Source: Pseudomonas sp. Irchel 3E20 | GTDB lineage: Bacteria > Pseudomonadota > Gammaproteobacteria > Pseudomonadales > Pseudomonadaceae | DNA: 64,000 bases | Reading direction: 5' to 3' | Assembly: GCF_900187645.1 (NCBI RefSeq) | Contig: NZ_FYEE01000007.1 | Span: forward strand, 62,001 to 126,000 | In this document: one piece after another, positions 1 through 8,753 of the stretch | How the letters are laid out: every line of letters starts with the position of its first letter | Position numbering within the stretch: position 1 is the stretch's first letter | Position numbers and translations under genes: made by a program | The notes under the pieces: generated by a model | Seen by the model: the letters and a program-made list of their open reading frames with translations, nothing else | The model's database searches: none | What the model was told of the DNA's origin: nothing

Positions 1-797
1 CCCCGGCCGACCAGGGCAAGGGCTGCATCGAGTTTTCCGTGCGCGGCGAGCCGGGCGACCCCCAGGCCTTGCGCGCCGAGTTCCTCAGCGTGGCCCAGGA
101 ACTGAACGTTGATATCGCCTTCCAGGAAGACTCGCTGTTCCGCCGTAACCGGCGCCTGGCGGTGTTCGACATGGACTCGACCCTGATCGAGGCCGAAGTC
201 ATCGACGAACTGGCCAAGGCCGCGGGCGTGGGCGAGCAGGTGTCGGCCATCACCGAGCGGGCGATGGCCGGCGAGTTGGATTTTCGCGCCAGCTTCAAGG
301 AACGCCTCGCGCTGCTCAAGGGCCTGGACGTTAGCGTGCTGGACTCCATCGGTGCCTCCCTGCGCCTGACCGAGGGCGCCGAAACCCTGTTCGCCGAACT
401 CAAGCGCCTGGGCTACAAGACCGCGATCCTGTCGGGTGGCTTCACCTACTTCGCCAAGCAACTGCAAGCCAAGCTCGGCATTGACTATGTGTTCGCCAAC
501 GAGCTGGAAGTGGTGGACGGCAAGGTCACGGGCGTGGCGGTGGAGCCGATTGTCGACGCGCAACGCAAGGCGGATTTGCTGCGCGAATTGGCGCACAAGG
601 AAGGCTTGCGTCTGGAGCAGACCATTGCGGTCGGCGACGGCGCCAACGACTTGCCGATGCTGGCGATTGCGGGGCTGGGCGTGGCGTTTCGCGCCAAGCC
701 GCTGGTCAAGCAGTCTGCTAAGCAGGCCATTTCGACGCTGGGGCTTGATGGCGTGCTGTATCTGCTGGGCTTTCGGGACCGGGATGGGCAGCTTTAA
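1..797 (+). CDS. serB: Phosphoserine phosphatase SerB (5' end outside window)
   Basis: SerB hydrolyses O-phosphoserine to serine, the last step of serine synthesis, in the cytosol. The reading frame is open from base 3, so the window holds only the C-terminal 264 codons. The start and most of the N-terminal ACT-like region lie upstream. The HAD-family nucleophile motif FDMDSTLIE is encoded near base 165, the second motif SGGFTYF near base 435, and the metal-binding motif GDGANDLPML near base 640. The GTG at base 39 is an internal codon, not the start. A REP pair follows the gene and separates it from the convergent psd. The identification is secure. Confidence 0.95.
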   Translation, partial: PADQGKGCIEFSVRGEPGDPQALRAEFLSVAQELNVDIAFQEDSLFRRNRRLAVFDMDSTLIEAEVIDELAKAAGVGEQVSAITERAMAGELDFRASFKERLALLKGLDVSVLDSIGASLRLTEGAETLFAELKRLGYKTAILSGGFTYFAKQLQAKLGIDYVFANELEVVDGKVTGVAVEPIVDAQRKADLLRELAHKEGLRLEQTIAVGDGANDLPMLAIAGLGVAFRAKPLVKQSAKQAISTLGLDGVLYLLGFRDRDGQL

Positions 798-823
798 GGC
801 TGGCTGAACAACCCTTCTCATAA

Positions 824-912
824 GGTGGAAGCGGGCGCGCCCGCGAGGGCGGCAGCACAGTCGATCTACAGGCTTCTGACCGTTCGCTATCGCGGGCAAG
901 CCCGCTTCCACA
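824..912. repeat. Pair of inverted REP elements
   Basis: Two copies of the Pseudomonas REP core, centred on GCGGGC...GCCCGC, lie head to head at 824-847 and 886-912 between the convergent genes serB and psd. Each can form a hairpin. Such pairs are common between genes of P. fluorescens and may stabilise or end the converging transcripts. Confidence 0.75.
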
Positions 913-934
913 CTGCTTTTGCGGTGTTTTTAGA

Positions 935-1795
935 TCACGCCTTGGGCAATGCCAGACCCTGGCCCATCACCACCGGCGAACCCGCCGCCAACGCTTCGAC
1001 CCACTTCACCTGATCCGGGCCAAACAGCACGACGGCGGTCGAGCCCAGTTTGAAACGACCCAGCTCGGCGCCTTTTTCCAGGTGGATCGGGCCGCGGGCA
1101 GCTTCGTCGTAGCGAAAGGTCTTCAGCTCGCGTTTGGGCGGCGTGACCAGCCCGGCCCACACGGTTTCGATGGAGGCGACGATCATCGCGCCCACCAGCA
1201 CCACGGCCATCGGGCCGCGTTCGGTGTCGAAAATGCAGGCCACGCGCTCGTTGCGGGCAAACAGCTCCGGCACGTTTTCGGCGGTGGTCTGGTTGACCGA
1301 GAAAATCCGCCCAGGGATATACACCATTTCCCGCAGGGTGCCGGCCAGCGGCATGTGCACGCGGTGGTAGTCCTTGGGCGACAGGTAAATGGTGGCGAAA
1401 TCGCCGCCCATGAACGGTGCTGCTGTCGCGGCATCACCGCCGAGCAATTCCAGCACGCTGAAACTGTGGCCCTTGGCCTGGAACACGCGGCCGTGCTCGA
1501 TCGGGCCCAGTTGGCTGACGGCGCCGTCGGCCGGGCTGAGAATCGCCCCTGGGGTTTCGTCCAGCGGGCGTGCGCCTTCTTTGAGGGCGCGGGTGAAGAA
1601 CGCGTTGAAGTGCTCGTAGGCAGTCAGGTCTTCGACCAAGGCCTGGGACATGTCCACCTCATAGCGTTTGGCGAACCACGCGGTGAAGGCGTTTTTGAAC
1701 CAGCGCACGCGGCATTCGGCGATGCAGCCGGCCAGGCGCGAGAGCAAGTGGTGGGGCAGCAGGTACTGGCTGAGGATAAACAAACGCTTTTTCAT
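935..1795 (-). CDS. psd: Phosphatidylserine decarboxylase proenzyme
   Basis: Psd converts phosphatidylserine to phosphatidylethanolamine at the inner membrane. The 286-residue length is normal for the proteobacterial enzyme. The self-cleavage motif LGST sits near residue 251. Cleavage before its serine gives the small alpha chain with the pyruvoyl group. The histidine-containing region [10 protein letters not shown], also typical of the family, is near residue 143. AAGGA lies just upstream of the ATG. Only 19 bases separate it from the end of rhdA upstream, so the two are probably co-transcribed. The rhdA-psd order matches PAO1 as I recall it. Confidence 0.96.
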   Translation of the reverse strand: MKKRLFILSQYLLPHHLLSRLAGCIAECRVRWFKNAFTAWFAKRYEVDMSQALVEDLTAYEHFNAFFTRALKEGARPLDETPGAILSPADGAVSQLGPIEHGRVFQAKGHSFSVLELLGGDAATAAPFMGGDFATIYLSPKDYHRVHMPLAGTLREMVYIPGRIFSVNQTTAENVPELFARNERVACIFDTERGPMAVVLVGAMIVASIETVWAGLVTPPKRELKTFRYDEAARGPIHLEKGAELGRFKLGSTAVVLFGPDQVKWVEALAAGSPVVMGQGLALPKA

Positions 1796-1814
1796 TGGGG
1801 GTCCTTAAAAAACC

Positions 1815-2630
1815 TTAAATCTCGACAGGGGTGTCGGGGTGGTTGCCCCATTCGCCCCAGGAGCCGGCATAGCCTTTGACGCGCGGGTAACCCAGCGCCT
1901 TGGCCACCAGGTAGGTGAAGCCGGAGCGGTGATGCGTCTGGCAGTGGGTGATGATTTCTTTGTCCGGGGTGATGCCCAGGCCTTGGAGGGTTGGCGCCAG
2001 GTCAGTACGCATGCGCAGGTGGCGCGCCGGGTCCATGGCGGCGGTCCACTCGAAGTTCACAGCGCCGGGGATGTGCCCGGCCTTGGCGGCGAGGACTTTT
2101 TCGCCGCTGTATTCCTGCGGGCTGCGGGCGTCCCAGATCGCCAGGTCGGCGGCGCCGATGCGGCTTTGCAGGTATTCGCGGGTTGCGGTGGGTTCGTCGT
2201 GCAGGGGCAGCGCCACCGGGCCGGCGGCTGGCGCAGGGGTTTCGGTCGAAACCGGCAGGCCTTCGGCCAGCCACGCCGGCAGGCCACCGTCGAGGTAGTG
2301 GTAACGGGCGTGGCCAATGACATCGAGCAGCCAGATAAAGCGCCCGGCCCAACCGCCGCCCTCGTCGTCATAAACCACGTAGGTGGCGTCGGGGTGGTGC
2401 CCCAGTTCGCCGAACAGGTTTTCCAGGGCTACCTGGCTGGGCAGCAGCCCCGGCGCTGGCGGCTGGCCCAGTTGGGTGCGCTTGGGGTCGACGAAGCGGG
2501 CGCCGGGAATATGCCCGGTGGCGTAGCGGGCGGCGCTGGTGAGGTCTACCAGGATCAGGTCGCGGGCATCGAGGCGCGCGAGCAGGTCGCTGGGCTCAAT
2601 GACCAGCGTCAAGCCAGAGAAGTCGGACAT
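1815..2630 (-). CDS. rhdA: Thiosulfate sulfurtransferase (rhodanese) RhdA
   Basis: This is a two-domain rhodanese that moves sulfane sulfur from thiosulfate to cyanide or other thiophilic acceptors. I chose the ATG at 2630 because GGAGA precedes it; an in-frame start further out at 2759 would overlap the upstream gene. The result is 271 residues. The N-terminal inactive rhodanese domain spans about residues 5-130 and the catalytic one about 145-270. The active-site loop CQTHHRS starts at Cys230, the same position and sequence as in the well-studied Azotobacter vinelandii RhdA. It probably forms an operon with psd. Confidence 0.94.
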   Translation of the reverse strand: MSDFSGLTLVIEPSDLLARLDARDLILVDLTSAARYATGHIPGARFVDPKRTQLGQPPAPGLLPSQVALENLFGELGHHPDATYVVYDDEGGGWAGRFIWLLDVIGHARYHYLDGGLPAWLAEGLPVSTETPAPAAGPVALPLHDEPTATREYLQSRIGAADLAIWDARSPQEYSGEKVLAAKAGHIPGAVNFEWTAAMDPARHLRMRTDLAPTLQGLGITPDKEIITHCQTHHRSGFTYLVAKALGYPRVKGYAGSWGEWGNHPDTPVEI

Positions 2631-2667
2631 CTGCGTCTCCAGAGCACAAAGGGAGCGATTGTAGCGC

Positions 2668-4203
2668 TTAGCCGTGGGCGGTAAAGCTGTGCAGGGCTTT
2701 TTCGATGCACTGCGCGGTTTTGCCGAAGGCTTGCACGGTGATTTCCGAGAACGGCCCACCGCCCTGATCCGCCATGACCACCATCACCACCCGGCCGTTG
2801 TTGGACAGCGAGCGCAGCAGCAAATGATTGCCATCGAAGGGCGCGCGCAGGCTGGCGGGCAGGTGGGCGGAGAACTGGGCGTTGTTGGCCGGGCTCAGGC
2901 GCACCTGCGCCGGTTGGCTGAGCAGGCGTTGCAGCACAGTGCTCTGGTTCACTTGCAGGCTCAAGGTGGCCATGCCCTTGGGCAGGCCGGCGGTCTGATG
3001 GGCGCGCAGCACACTTTGGTTGCGGTCGGTCATCAGGATCATCACCCGGTGCATGCCGCACGCCACCAGGGCGTCGCGGGCGAATGTGGTCAGGTGCATG
3101 GCGTTGGTGAACACACTGGGCTCGGCCAGCAGTTGCCCGCAGAGCTTGCGCCACAGCGCCAGATCTTCAGCGGTGGGTGCCGGCGCCGGTAATTGGCCGG
3201 GGTGCAGGTGCTCGGCGCCCCAGGGCCAGATCAGGGAAATGGCCGGGTGCCACAGGTCTGCCATGGCGTGGTGCTGGGCGCTGCGCACGGCTTGCTGGTG
3301 TATGTGCTGCTGCAACTCGTCCATGGGTGTTTGCAGGTAAAGGCTGGTGAGGAATTGCCAGCGCAGCAGGTGTGGGCAGGACCAGGATTGTTGCGCCGCC
3401 AGGGCAATGCCATTGGCCAGCAGCACGGTGTTGGCCGGTTGGTTGAGCCAGCGGCGTAGCGCCGGGTCGGCATCGAGCAGTTGCTGCTGGTGCAGCGGGT
3501 TGTCCGCGCCACGGGCGATGTGCAGGACCTGGACCAGCAAACGCTGTTCGTTCAGCAGCAGGCGATAACCCTGCTGCACCCAGATCGGCAGCCGCCACAG
3601 GTCCACCAGGGCTTGGCACAGCACCAGCAGGCGCACGCCGAACAGTTCCTTTTCCACCTTGTGGGCCGATTGCCCGCGGCGGATCACCCGTAATTCCCAC
3701 TCATCGAGCAGTTGCGGGTAGGTCAGCGCCAATGGCCACAGCGGCGACAGGAACAGCAGGCTACCCCAATGAATGTCTTGCCAAAGCCGCGCCAGGCGAC
3801 TGCCGAATAGGCCGTTGGCCTGCTGGGTGGCGTGCTGGCTGATGAGCTGCAACTGGCGCAGCGCGATGGGGATCTCGCTTTCAGGGCGGGCGGGGAGGTG
3901 GGCCAGCAGTTGCTCGGTGCGCTTGAGGCCCAGGCGATTAAGGGCCACTTCAAGGTTTTCCGCAGTCTCGGTCATGCTGCCGTGGGTGTGCTGGTTGGCC
4001 TCGCGGATCACGCTCAGGGCTAGGGCTGGGCTGTCTTGCATCAGCTCGGCGATATCACGCATGGAGCTGCGGCTGTCGGCGATGGCCTTGCACACACGGT
4101 CATGGCTCGCCTGCGGCACCGGCAGGCGCACGGCATCGAGCAACTTTACCCAGCCTTCAAGCGTGTGGGGGCGTGAAGTTGGGACTGTCGTTTCATTAGT
4201 CAT
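2668..4203 (-). CDS. HDOD domain protein with C-terminal GAF-like region
   Basis: This 511-residue protein has an HDOD-like N-terminal part (about residues 15-230). HDOD is a degenerate HD fold found in signalling proteins. The motif IAELMQDSPALALSVIREAN near residue 52 is typical. No classical HD metal-binding pair is evident, so hydrolase activity is not expected. The last 150 or so residues, containing ACGMHRVMILMTDR, resemble a GAF sensor domain. It is divergent from motA across a 165-base gap, and the same neighbour is present in PAO1 (PA4955, from memory). A role in motility or surface signalling is only a guess from context. No clear ribosome-binding site precedes the ATG. Confidence 0.8.
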   Translation of the reverse strand: MTNETTVPTSRPHTLEGWVKLLDAVRLPVPQASHDRVCKAIADSRSSMRDIAELMQDSPALALSVIREANQHTHGSMTETAENLEVALNRLGLKRTEQLLAHLPARPESEIPIALRQLQLISQHATQQANGLFGSRLARLWQDIHWGSLLFLSPLWPLALTYPQLLDEWELRVIRRGQSAHKVEKELFGVRLLVLCQALVDLWRLPIWVQQGYRLLLNEQRLLVQVLHIARGADNPLHQQQLLDADPALRRWLNQPANTVLLANGIALAAQQSWSCPHLLRWQFLTSLYLQTPMDELQQHIHQQAVRSAQHHAMADLWHPAISLIWPWGAEHLHPGQLPAPAPTAEDLALWRKLCGQLLAEPSVFTNAMHLTTFARDALVACGMHRVMILMTDRNQSVLRAHQTAGLPKGMATLSLQVNQSTVLQRLLSQPAQVRLSPANNAQFSAHLPASLRAPFDGNHLLLRSLSNNGRVVMVVMADQGGGPFSEITVQAFGKTAQCIEKALHSFTAHG

Positions 4204-4274
4204 GGTTGATCGCGATCACTATTGACTGGCAGTGCGCCCGCAACGGGCCAAATTGGCTTTTCGCCTGAACTGGC

Positions 4275-4301
4275 TATAGTCTGGCGCAGTTTTGCCGATA
4301 A
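4275..4301 (+). promoter_or_regulatory. Sigma-28 (FliA) promoter of motAB
   Basis: The -10 element GCCGATAA at 4294-4301 is a perfect flagellar sigma-28 box. Eleven bases upstream, TATAGTCT at 4275-4282 matches 6 of 8 positions of the -35 consensus TAAAGTTT. It lies 67 bases before the motA start and places the stator genes among the late flagellar genes. Confidence 0.8.
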
Positions 4302-4368
4302 GCAGAAGAAGAGATTCATTAACTTCCGAATATGACCTTGAACCCGACTCAATAAGTACTTCCCTACT

Positions 4369-5220
4369 ATGGCTAAAATTATCGGCATCATCGTCGTGTT
4401 CGCGAGCGTGCTCGGCGGATACGTGCTTTCCCACGGCAAGATCGCCGCCCTGATCCAACCTTTCGAGGTGTTGATTATCGGGGGCGCGGCTTTCGGTGCA
4501 TTCTTGCAGGCAAACCCTGGGCATATGACGATGCATGTCATTAAAAAGTCCCTTGGCATGTTTGGCTCGCGTTTCAGCCACGCTTTTTATCTTGAAGTGC
4601 TGGGCCTGATCTACGAGATCCTCAACAAGAGCCGCCGCGAAGGCATGATGGCCATCGAGGCGGATATCGAAGACGCCGCCGCCAGCCCGATCTTTGCCAA
4701 ATACCCCACCGTGCTCAAGGACGACCGCATGACGGCCTACGTCTGCGACTACCTGCGCATCATGTCCTCGGGCAACATGGCACCGCACGAGCTCGAAGGC
4801 TTGTTCGACATGGAGCTGTTCAGCATGAAAGAAGAGCTGGAGCATCCTTCCCATGCGGTGACCGGCATCGCCGACGGCATGCCGGGCTTCGGTATCGTCG
4901 CGGCGGTACTGGGTATCGTGGTGACCATGGCGTCGCTGGGCGAGGGTGACCAGGCGGCCATCGGCATGCACGTTGGTGCGGCGCTGGTGGGTACCTTCTT
5001 CGGTATTCTCGCGGCCTACGGCTTCTTCGGCCCGTTGGCCACGTCCCTGGCCCACGACGCCAAGGAAGAGCTGAACGTCTACGAAGCCATCAAGGCTTCC
5101 CTGGTGGCTTCGGCTTCCGGCATGCCGCCGTCCCTGGCGGTGGAATTCGGGCGCAAGGTGCTTTACCCGCTGCATCGCCCGAGCTTCTCGGAGCTGGAAC
5201 AAGCGGTTCGCGGTCGCTAA
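4369..5220 (+). CDS. motA: Flagellar stator protein MotA
   Basis: MotA is the inner-membrane stator subunit that, with MotB, couples proton flow to flagellar rotation. The 283 residues show four membrane segments, at about 2-20, 34-50, 170-190 and 201-222. The cytoplasmic loop between the second and third carries Arg90 and nearby acidic residues that contact the rotor. The proline-containing motif PGFGIVAAVLGIV begins the third segment. motB follows after 3 bases. There is no clear Shine-Dalgarno sequence before the ATG. Pseudomonas has a second stator set (MotCD); the gene context identifies this one as MotAB. Confidence 0.96.
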   Translation: MAKIIGIIVVFASVLGGYVLSHGKIAALIQPFEVLIIGGAAFGAFLQANPGHMTMHVIKKSLGMFGSRFSHAFYLEVLGLIYEILNKSRREGMMAIEADIEDAAASPIFAKYPTVLKDDRMTAYVCDYLRIMSSGNMAPHELEGLFDMELFSMKEELEHPSHAVTGIADGMPGFGIVAAVLGIVVTMASLGEGDQAAIGMHVGAALVGTFFGILAAYGFFGPLATSLAHDAKEELNVYEAIKASLVASASGMPPSLAVEFGRKVLYPLHRPSFSELEQAVRGR

Positions 5221-5223
5221 GCC

Positions 5224-6237
5224 ATGGAAAACAACCAGCCGATTATCATCAAGCGGGTCAAGCGCTTCGCTGCCGGACACCACGGGGGCGCCTGGAAAAT
5301 CGCCTTCGCCGACTTCGCGACAGCGATGATGGCGTTCTTCCTGGTGTTGTGGCTGCTGTCCACCGCCACGCCGGAACAGAAGATCGCCATCGCCGGTTAC
5401 TTCAAAGACCCCATCGGTTTTTCCGAAAGCGGTACGCCCTACATCATCGACCTGGGCGGCTCGCCGGAGCTGGCGCCGGACACTACCCTCAACCCCGAGG
5501 TCAAGTCCCAGCCGCAACCGGACAAGGTCACGGTCGATACCGACCAGGTCGAAGGCATGGCCGAGCAGGTCGAGCAGGAGCGCCTAGAGCTGCTGCTGCA
5601 AGAGTTGCAGAACAAGGTCGATGAAAACCCGCAACTGCAAAAGTTCAAGGACCAGATCCTCTTCGAGATCACGCCGGACGGTTTGCGCATCCAGATCATG
5701 GACGCCGAGAACCGGCCGATGTTCGACTCCGGCAGTGCACGCCTCAAGCCGTATTTCGAGGACATCCTGCTGGCCATGGCCGACACCATCAAAGCGGTGC
5801 CGAACAAGATCAGCATCAGCGGCCATACCGACGCCACGCCTTATTCGGGTGCCGGCGAGTTCGGCAACTGGGAGCTGTCGGCCAACCGCGCCAACGCGGC
5901 ACGCCGGGCCTTGGTTGCCGGCGGTTACCCCGATCCACAAGTGGCGCGGGTGGTGGGCTTTGCCTCCTCGGCGCTGTTTGACCGGGCCAAGCCGTTCAAC
6001 CCGGTCAACCGTCGCATCGACATCGTGGTGATGACTCGCAAGGCCCAGCGAGCCATCGAAGGCGAGCAGCAACCCGCCGAGCCGACTACGCCGACCCAGG
6101 GCGAGGGCGCGCCGGGCGAAGTGCCGGCCGACCCGAACGCCTTGCCGGCCGACAAGGTGCCGCTGCCGCCCCACGAGCTGCGCGAGAAGCTCAACATCTT
6201 CGAGGATGGCGGCGCCAAGGCGCCGGCGGCGCAGTAA
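5224..6237 (+). CDS. motB: Flagellar stator protein MotB
   Basis: MotB anchors the stator to peptidoglycan and carries the proton-binding aspartate. The single N-terminal membrane segment contains AFADFATAMMAFFLVLW, and Asp30 in it corresponds to the essential Asp32 of E. coli. A periplasmic plug/linker with a glutamate-rich helix (about 110-140) follows, then an OmpA-type peptidoglycan-binding domain (about 165-280) with the motif SGHTDATPY. The last 55 residues are a Pro/Ala-rich tail. The gene lies 3 bases after motA and ends at a strong terminator. Confidence 0.96.
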   Translation: MENNQPIIIKRVKRFAAGHHGGAWKIAFADFATAMMAFFLVLWLLSTATPEQKIAIAGYFKDPIGFSESGTPYIIDLGGSPELAPDTTLNPEVKSQPQPDKVTVDTDQVEGMAEQVEQERLELLLQELQNKVDENPQLQKFKDQILFEITPDGLRIQIMDAENRPMFDSGSARLKPYFEDILLAMADTIKAVPNKISISGHTDATPYSGAGEFGNWELSANRANAARRALVAGGYPDPQVARVVGFASSALFDRAKPFNPVNRRIDIVVMTRKAQRAIEGEQQPAEPTTPTQGEGAPGEVPADPNALPADKVPLPPHELREKLNIFEDGGAKAPAAQ

Positions 6238-6250
6238 CCACCGCGACAAA

Positions 6251-6289
6251 AAAAAGCCCCCGCGACATTCACTGTCGCGGGGGCTTTTT
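6251..6289. terminator. Bidirectional intrinsic terminator motB/rsgA
   Basis: A GC-rich stem (AGCCCCCGCGACA paired with its complement) encloses a 5-base loop. A-rich sequence on one side and TTTTT on the other let it serve both motB and the convergent rsgA. Confidence 0.93.
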
Positions 6290-6303
6290 AGTGCGCCGCT
6301 GGC

Positions 6304-7335
6304 CTAGTAACTGCTTTCGGGCAGGCTGGCGATGATCGAGCGGTAGCTGTTCATCCGCTGCTGCTGCACGCGGCCATCTTCCAGCGCCTTGAGCAGGGCG
6401 CAACCGGGTTCGCGGTCGTGCTTGCAGTCGCGGAAGCGGCAGGTGCCGATCAAGTCGTTGAACTCGATGAACCCGGCCTCCACATCGGCGCGGCTGACGT
6501 GGCCCAGGCCAAATTCACGGATGCCCGGGGAGTCGATCAGCTCGCCGCCGCCAGGAAAGTGGAACAGGCGCGCGGTGGTGGTGGTGTGGGTACCCTGGCC
6601 GGACAGCTCCGACAGTGGGCCGACGCGGGTTTCCACTTCCGGCAACAGGCTGTTGACCAGGGACGATTTGCCCACGCCCGACTGGCCGACGAACACGCTG
6701 ATGCGCCCGTCCAGCTGCTGTTGCAGTTGCTCCATGCCGTTGCCGTGGTGCGCTGACACTTCTAGCACCGGGTAGCCCAGGGTGCGGTAGACGGCCAACA
6801 GGGCATTGAGCGCTGGGGCGTTCTGCTCGTCGATCAGGTCGAATTTGTTGAGCAGTAGCAGCGGCCGGATGCCCGCGTGCTCGGCCGCTACCAGGTAGCG
6901 GTCGATCAGGTTGGCGTGGGGCTCGGGCAGCGGCGCGAAGACGATCACGATCATGTCGACGTTGGCCGCCACAGGCTTGAGCTGGCCGCGGCTGTCGGGG
7001 CGGCACAGTTCGGTGTTGCGCGGCAGTTGCGCCACGATCACGCCGATGCCCTGGTTGCCGGCTCGCCATACAACCTGATCGCCGGTCACCAGCGCCGGCA
7101 GGTTGGCCCGCAAGTGGCAGCGGAACACCTGGCCGGCCGACTCGCCTTCGCGGGCCTCGACCTCGACCTGCACGCCGAAGTGAGCGATCACCAGGCCCGT
7201 TTGTTCGGGGCCCAGGTCGCCGCCCTCCAGGGCTTGCACCGCCGAGGACTCGCGTTTTGCGGCGCGGGCAGCGCGCTCGCCCTGGATTTTTTCGATGCGC
7301 CAGTTTTGACGACGATTGAGTTGGCGTTTGGCCAT
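6304..7335 (-). CDS. rsgA: Ribosome biogenesis GTPase RsgA
   Basis: RsgA is a circularly permuted GTPase that helps mature the 30S subunit. The 343-residue protein has an N-terminal OB-fold (about 45-115) and then the G motifs in permuted order: NKFD (G4) near 163, [10 protein letters not shown] (G1) near 217 and DSPGIREFG (G3) near 267. A C-terminal zinc site with Cys-x5-Cys-x-His-x6-Cys spacing lies near 297-311. It is divergent from orn across 106 bases. Family assignment is firm. Confidence 0.96.
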   Translation of the reverse strand: MAKRQLNRRQNWRIEKIQGERAARAAKRESSAVQALEGGDLGPEQTGLVIAHFGVQVEVEAREGESAGQVFRCHLRANLPALVTGDQVVWRAGNQGIGVIVAQLPRNTELCRPDSRGQLKPVAANVDMIVIVFAPLPEPHANLIDRYLVAAEHAGIRPLLLLNKFDLIDEQNAPALNALLAVYRTLGYPVLEVSAHHGNGMEQLQQQLDGRISVFVGQSGVGKSSLVNSLLPEVETRVGPLSELSGQGTHTTTTARLFHFPGGGELIDSPGIREFGLGHVSRADVEAGFIEFNDLIGTCRFRDCKHDREPGCALLKALEDGRVQQQRMNSYRSIIASLPESSY

Positions 7336-7441
7336 GGGTGTTCCGTGTTGAGAATGCAGCGAAGAGGTAAAACGGCCGCGAGTTTAGCACGCTCGCGCTA
7401 TCCCCTAGGCTAAACTGCGCGACTACCGGAGGAGCCAACCC

Positions 7442-7984
7442 ATGCAAAACCCACAGAATCTGATTTGGATCGACCTGGAAATGACCGGGTTGAACCCCGA
7501 CACCGACGTCATCATCGAGATGGCGACCATCGTCACCGACAGCGACCTCAACACCCTGGCCGAAGGCCCGGTGATCGCAATCCACCACAGCGACGCAATC
7601 CTCGCCGGTATGGACGAGTGGAATACACGCCAGCACGGCGGCTCGGGCCTGACCCAGCGCGTGCGCGACAGCCGCATCAGCATGGCCGAGGCCGAAGCGC
7701 AGACCATCGCTTTCCTGGAGCAGTGGGTGCCCAAGGGCAAATCGCCGATCTGCGGCAATAGCATCTGTCAGGACCGGCGCTTCCTCTATACCCACATGAA
7801 AGCGCTGGAAAGCTACTTCCACTACCGCAACCTGGACGTCTCCACCCTCAAGGAGTTGGCCGCGCGCTGGGCGCCTGAGGTCAAGGACAGCTTCCACAAA
7901 GGCAGCACCCACCTGGCCCTGGACGACATCCGCGAGTCCATTGGCGAGTTGCAGCATTACCGCAAGCACTTCATCAAGTTTTGA
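7442..7984 (+). CDS. orn: Oligoribonuclease Orn
   Basis: Orn is the DEDDh 3'-5' exonuclease that finishes RNA decay by degrading dinucleotides, including pGpG from c-di-GMP breakdown. The 180 residues are the normal length. The first exonuclease motif WIDLEMTGL starts at residue 10 and the last, [10 protein letters not shown], is near residue 158. The strong ribosome-binding site GGAGGAG precedes the ATG, and a TAAACT-like -10 element lies about 30 bases further up. In Pseudomonas, Orn links RNA turnover to c-di-GMP signalling. Confidence 0.97.
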   Translation: MQNPQNLIWIDLEMTGLNPDTDVIIEMATIVTDSDLNTLAEGPVIAIHHSDAILAGMDEWNTRQHGGSGLTQRVRDSRISMAEAEAQTIAFLEQWVPKGKSPICGNSICQDRRFLYTHMKALESYFHYRNLDVSTLKELAARWAPEVKDSFHKGSTHLALDDIRESIGELQHYRKHFIKF

Positions 7985-7993
7985 TTGTGTAGA

Positions 7994-8069
7994 GGGGCTG
8001 AAGGCCCCATCTCGGGCAAGCCCGCTCCTACAGGGCATCTGCGAACCTGTGGGAGCCGCCCCACGGTTT
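7994..8069. repeat. REP-like hairpins between orn and TRIC gene
   Basis: A short GGGGC/GCCCC hairpin just after the orn stop is followed by a REP core (CGGGCAAGCCCG, 8013-8025) and a degenerate second copy (CTGTGGGAGCCGCC). The hairpin may help end the orn transcript. Confidence 0.55.
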
Positions 8070-8141
8070 TCCTGGCACCGCCCTCTTTTGGTGCCATCAC
8101 ATAATGGCTAGACTGCGCGCCTTCCTGTCAGGACCGCCATC

Positions 8142-8753
8142 ATGCTGTTGATGCTCTATTTGATTGCCATTACCGCTGAAGCCATGACCGGCGCACTCTC
8201 TGCGGGGCGCCGTGGCATGGATTGGTTTGGCGTGGTGCTGATCGCCTGTGTGACGGCGCTGGGGGGCGGTTCGGTGCGTGACGTGCTGCTGGGCCACTAC
8301 CCGCTGACGTGGGTCAAGCACCCGGAATACTTGGTGCTGACCACGGTGGCGGCGATGTTCACGGTGTTTACCGCGCGTTGGATGCGCCATCTGCGCTCGC
8401 TGTTTTTGGTGCTCGACGCCGTGGGCCTGGTGGCGTTTACCCTGATCGGCTGCATGACCTCCCTGGAAATGGGCCACGGCATGTTGGTGGCGTCCGTCAG
8501 CGGGGTCATTACCGGCGTTTTCGGCGGCATCCTGCGGGATATTTTCTGCAACGACATCCCGCTGATCTTCCGCCGCGAGCTTTACGCCAGCGTCTCCTTC
8601 GCCGCAGCCTGGTGCTACATGTTCTGCCTGTGGCTGAACCTGCCGGGCGAGCAAGCCATCCTTATCACTCTGTTTGGCGGCTTCCTGCTGCGCCTGCTGG
8701 CGATCCGCTTTCACTGGGAAATGCCCAAGTTCGTCTACAACGACGAGCACTGA
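8142..8753 (+). CDS. TRIC-family (UPF0126) membrane channel
   Basis: This 203-residue integral membrane protein is made of two similar three-helix repeats. Each repeat has the family signature, GGGSVRDVLLG near residue 47 and GGILRDIFCNDIP near residue 129. Prokaryotic TRIC proteins form trimeric monovalent-cation channels; an older view links YadS/YicG relatives to glycine transport. AGGA precedes the ATG. The 3' end overlaps the 3' end of the convergent queG by 19 bases. The substrate here is not known. Confidence 0.85.
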   Translation: MLLMLYLIAITAEAMTGALSAGRRGMDWFGVVLIACVTALGGGSVRDVLLGHYPLTWVKHPEYLVLTTVAAMFTVFTARWMRHLRSLFLVLDAVGLVAFTLIGCMTSLEMGHGMLVASVSGVITGVFGGILRDIFCNDIPLIFRRELYASVSFAAAWCYMFCLWLNLPGEQAILITLFGGFLLRLLAIRFHWEMPKFVYNDEH

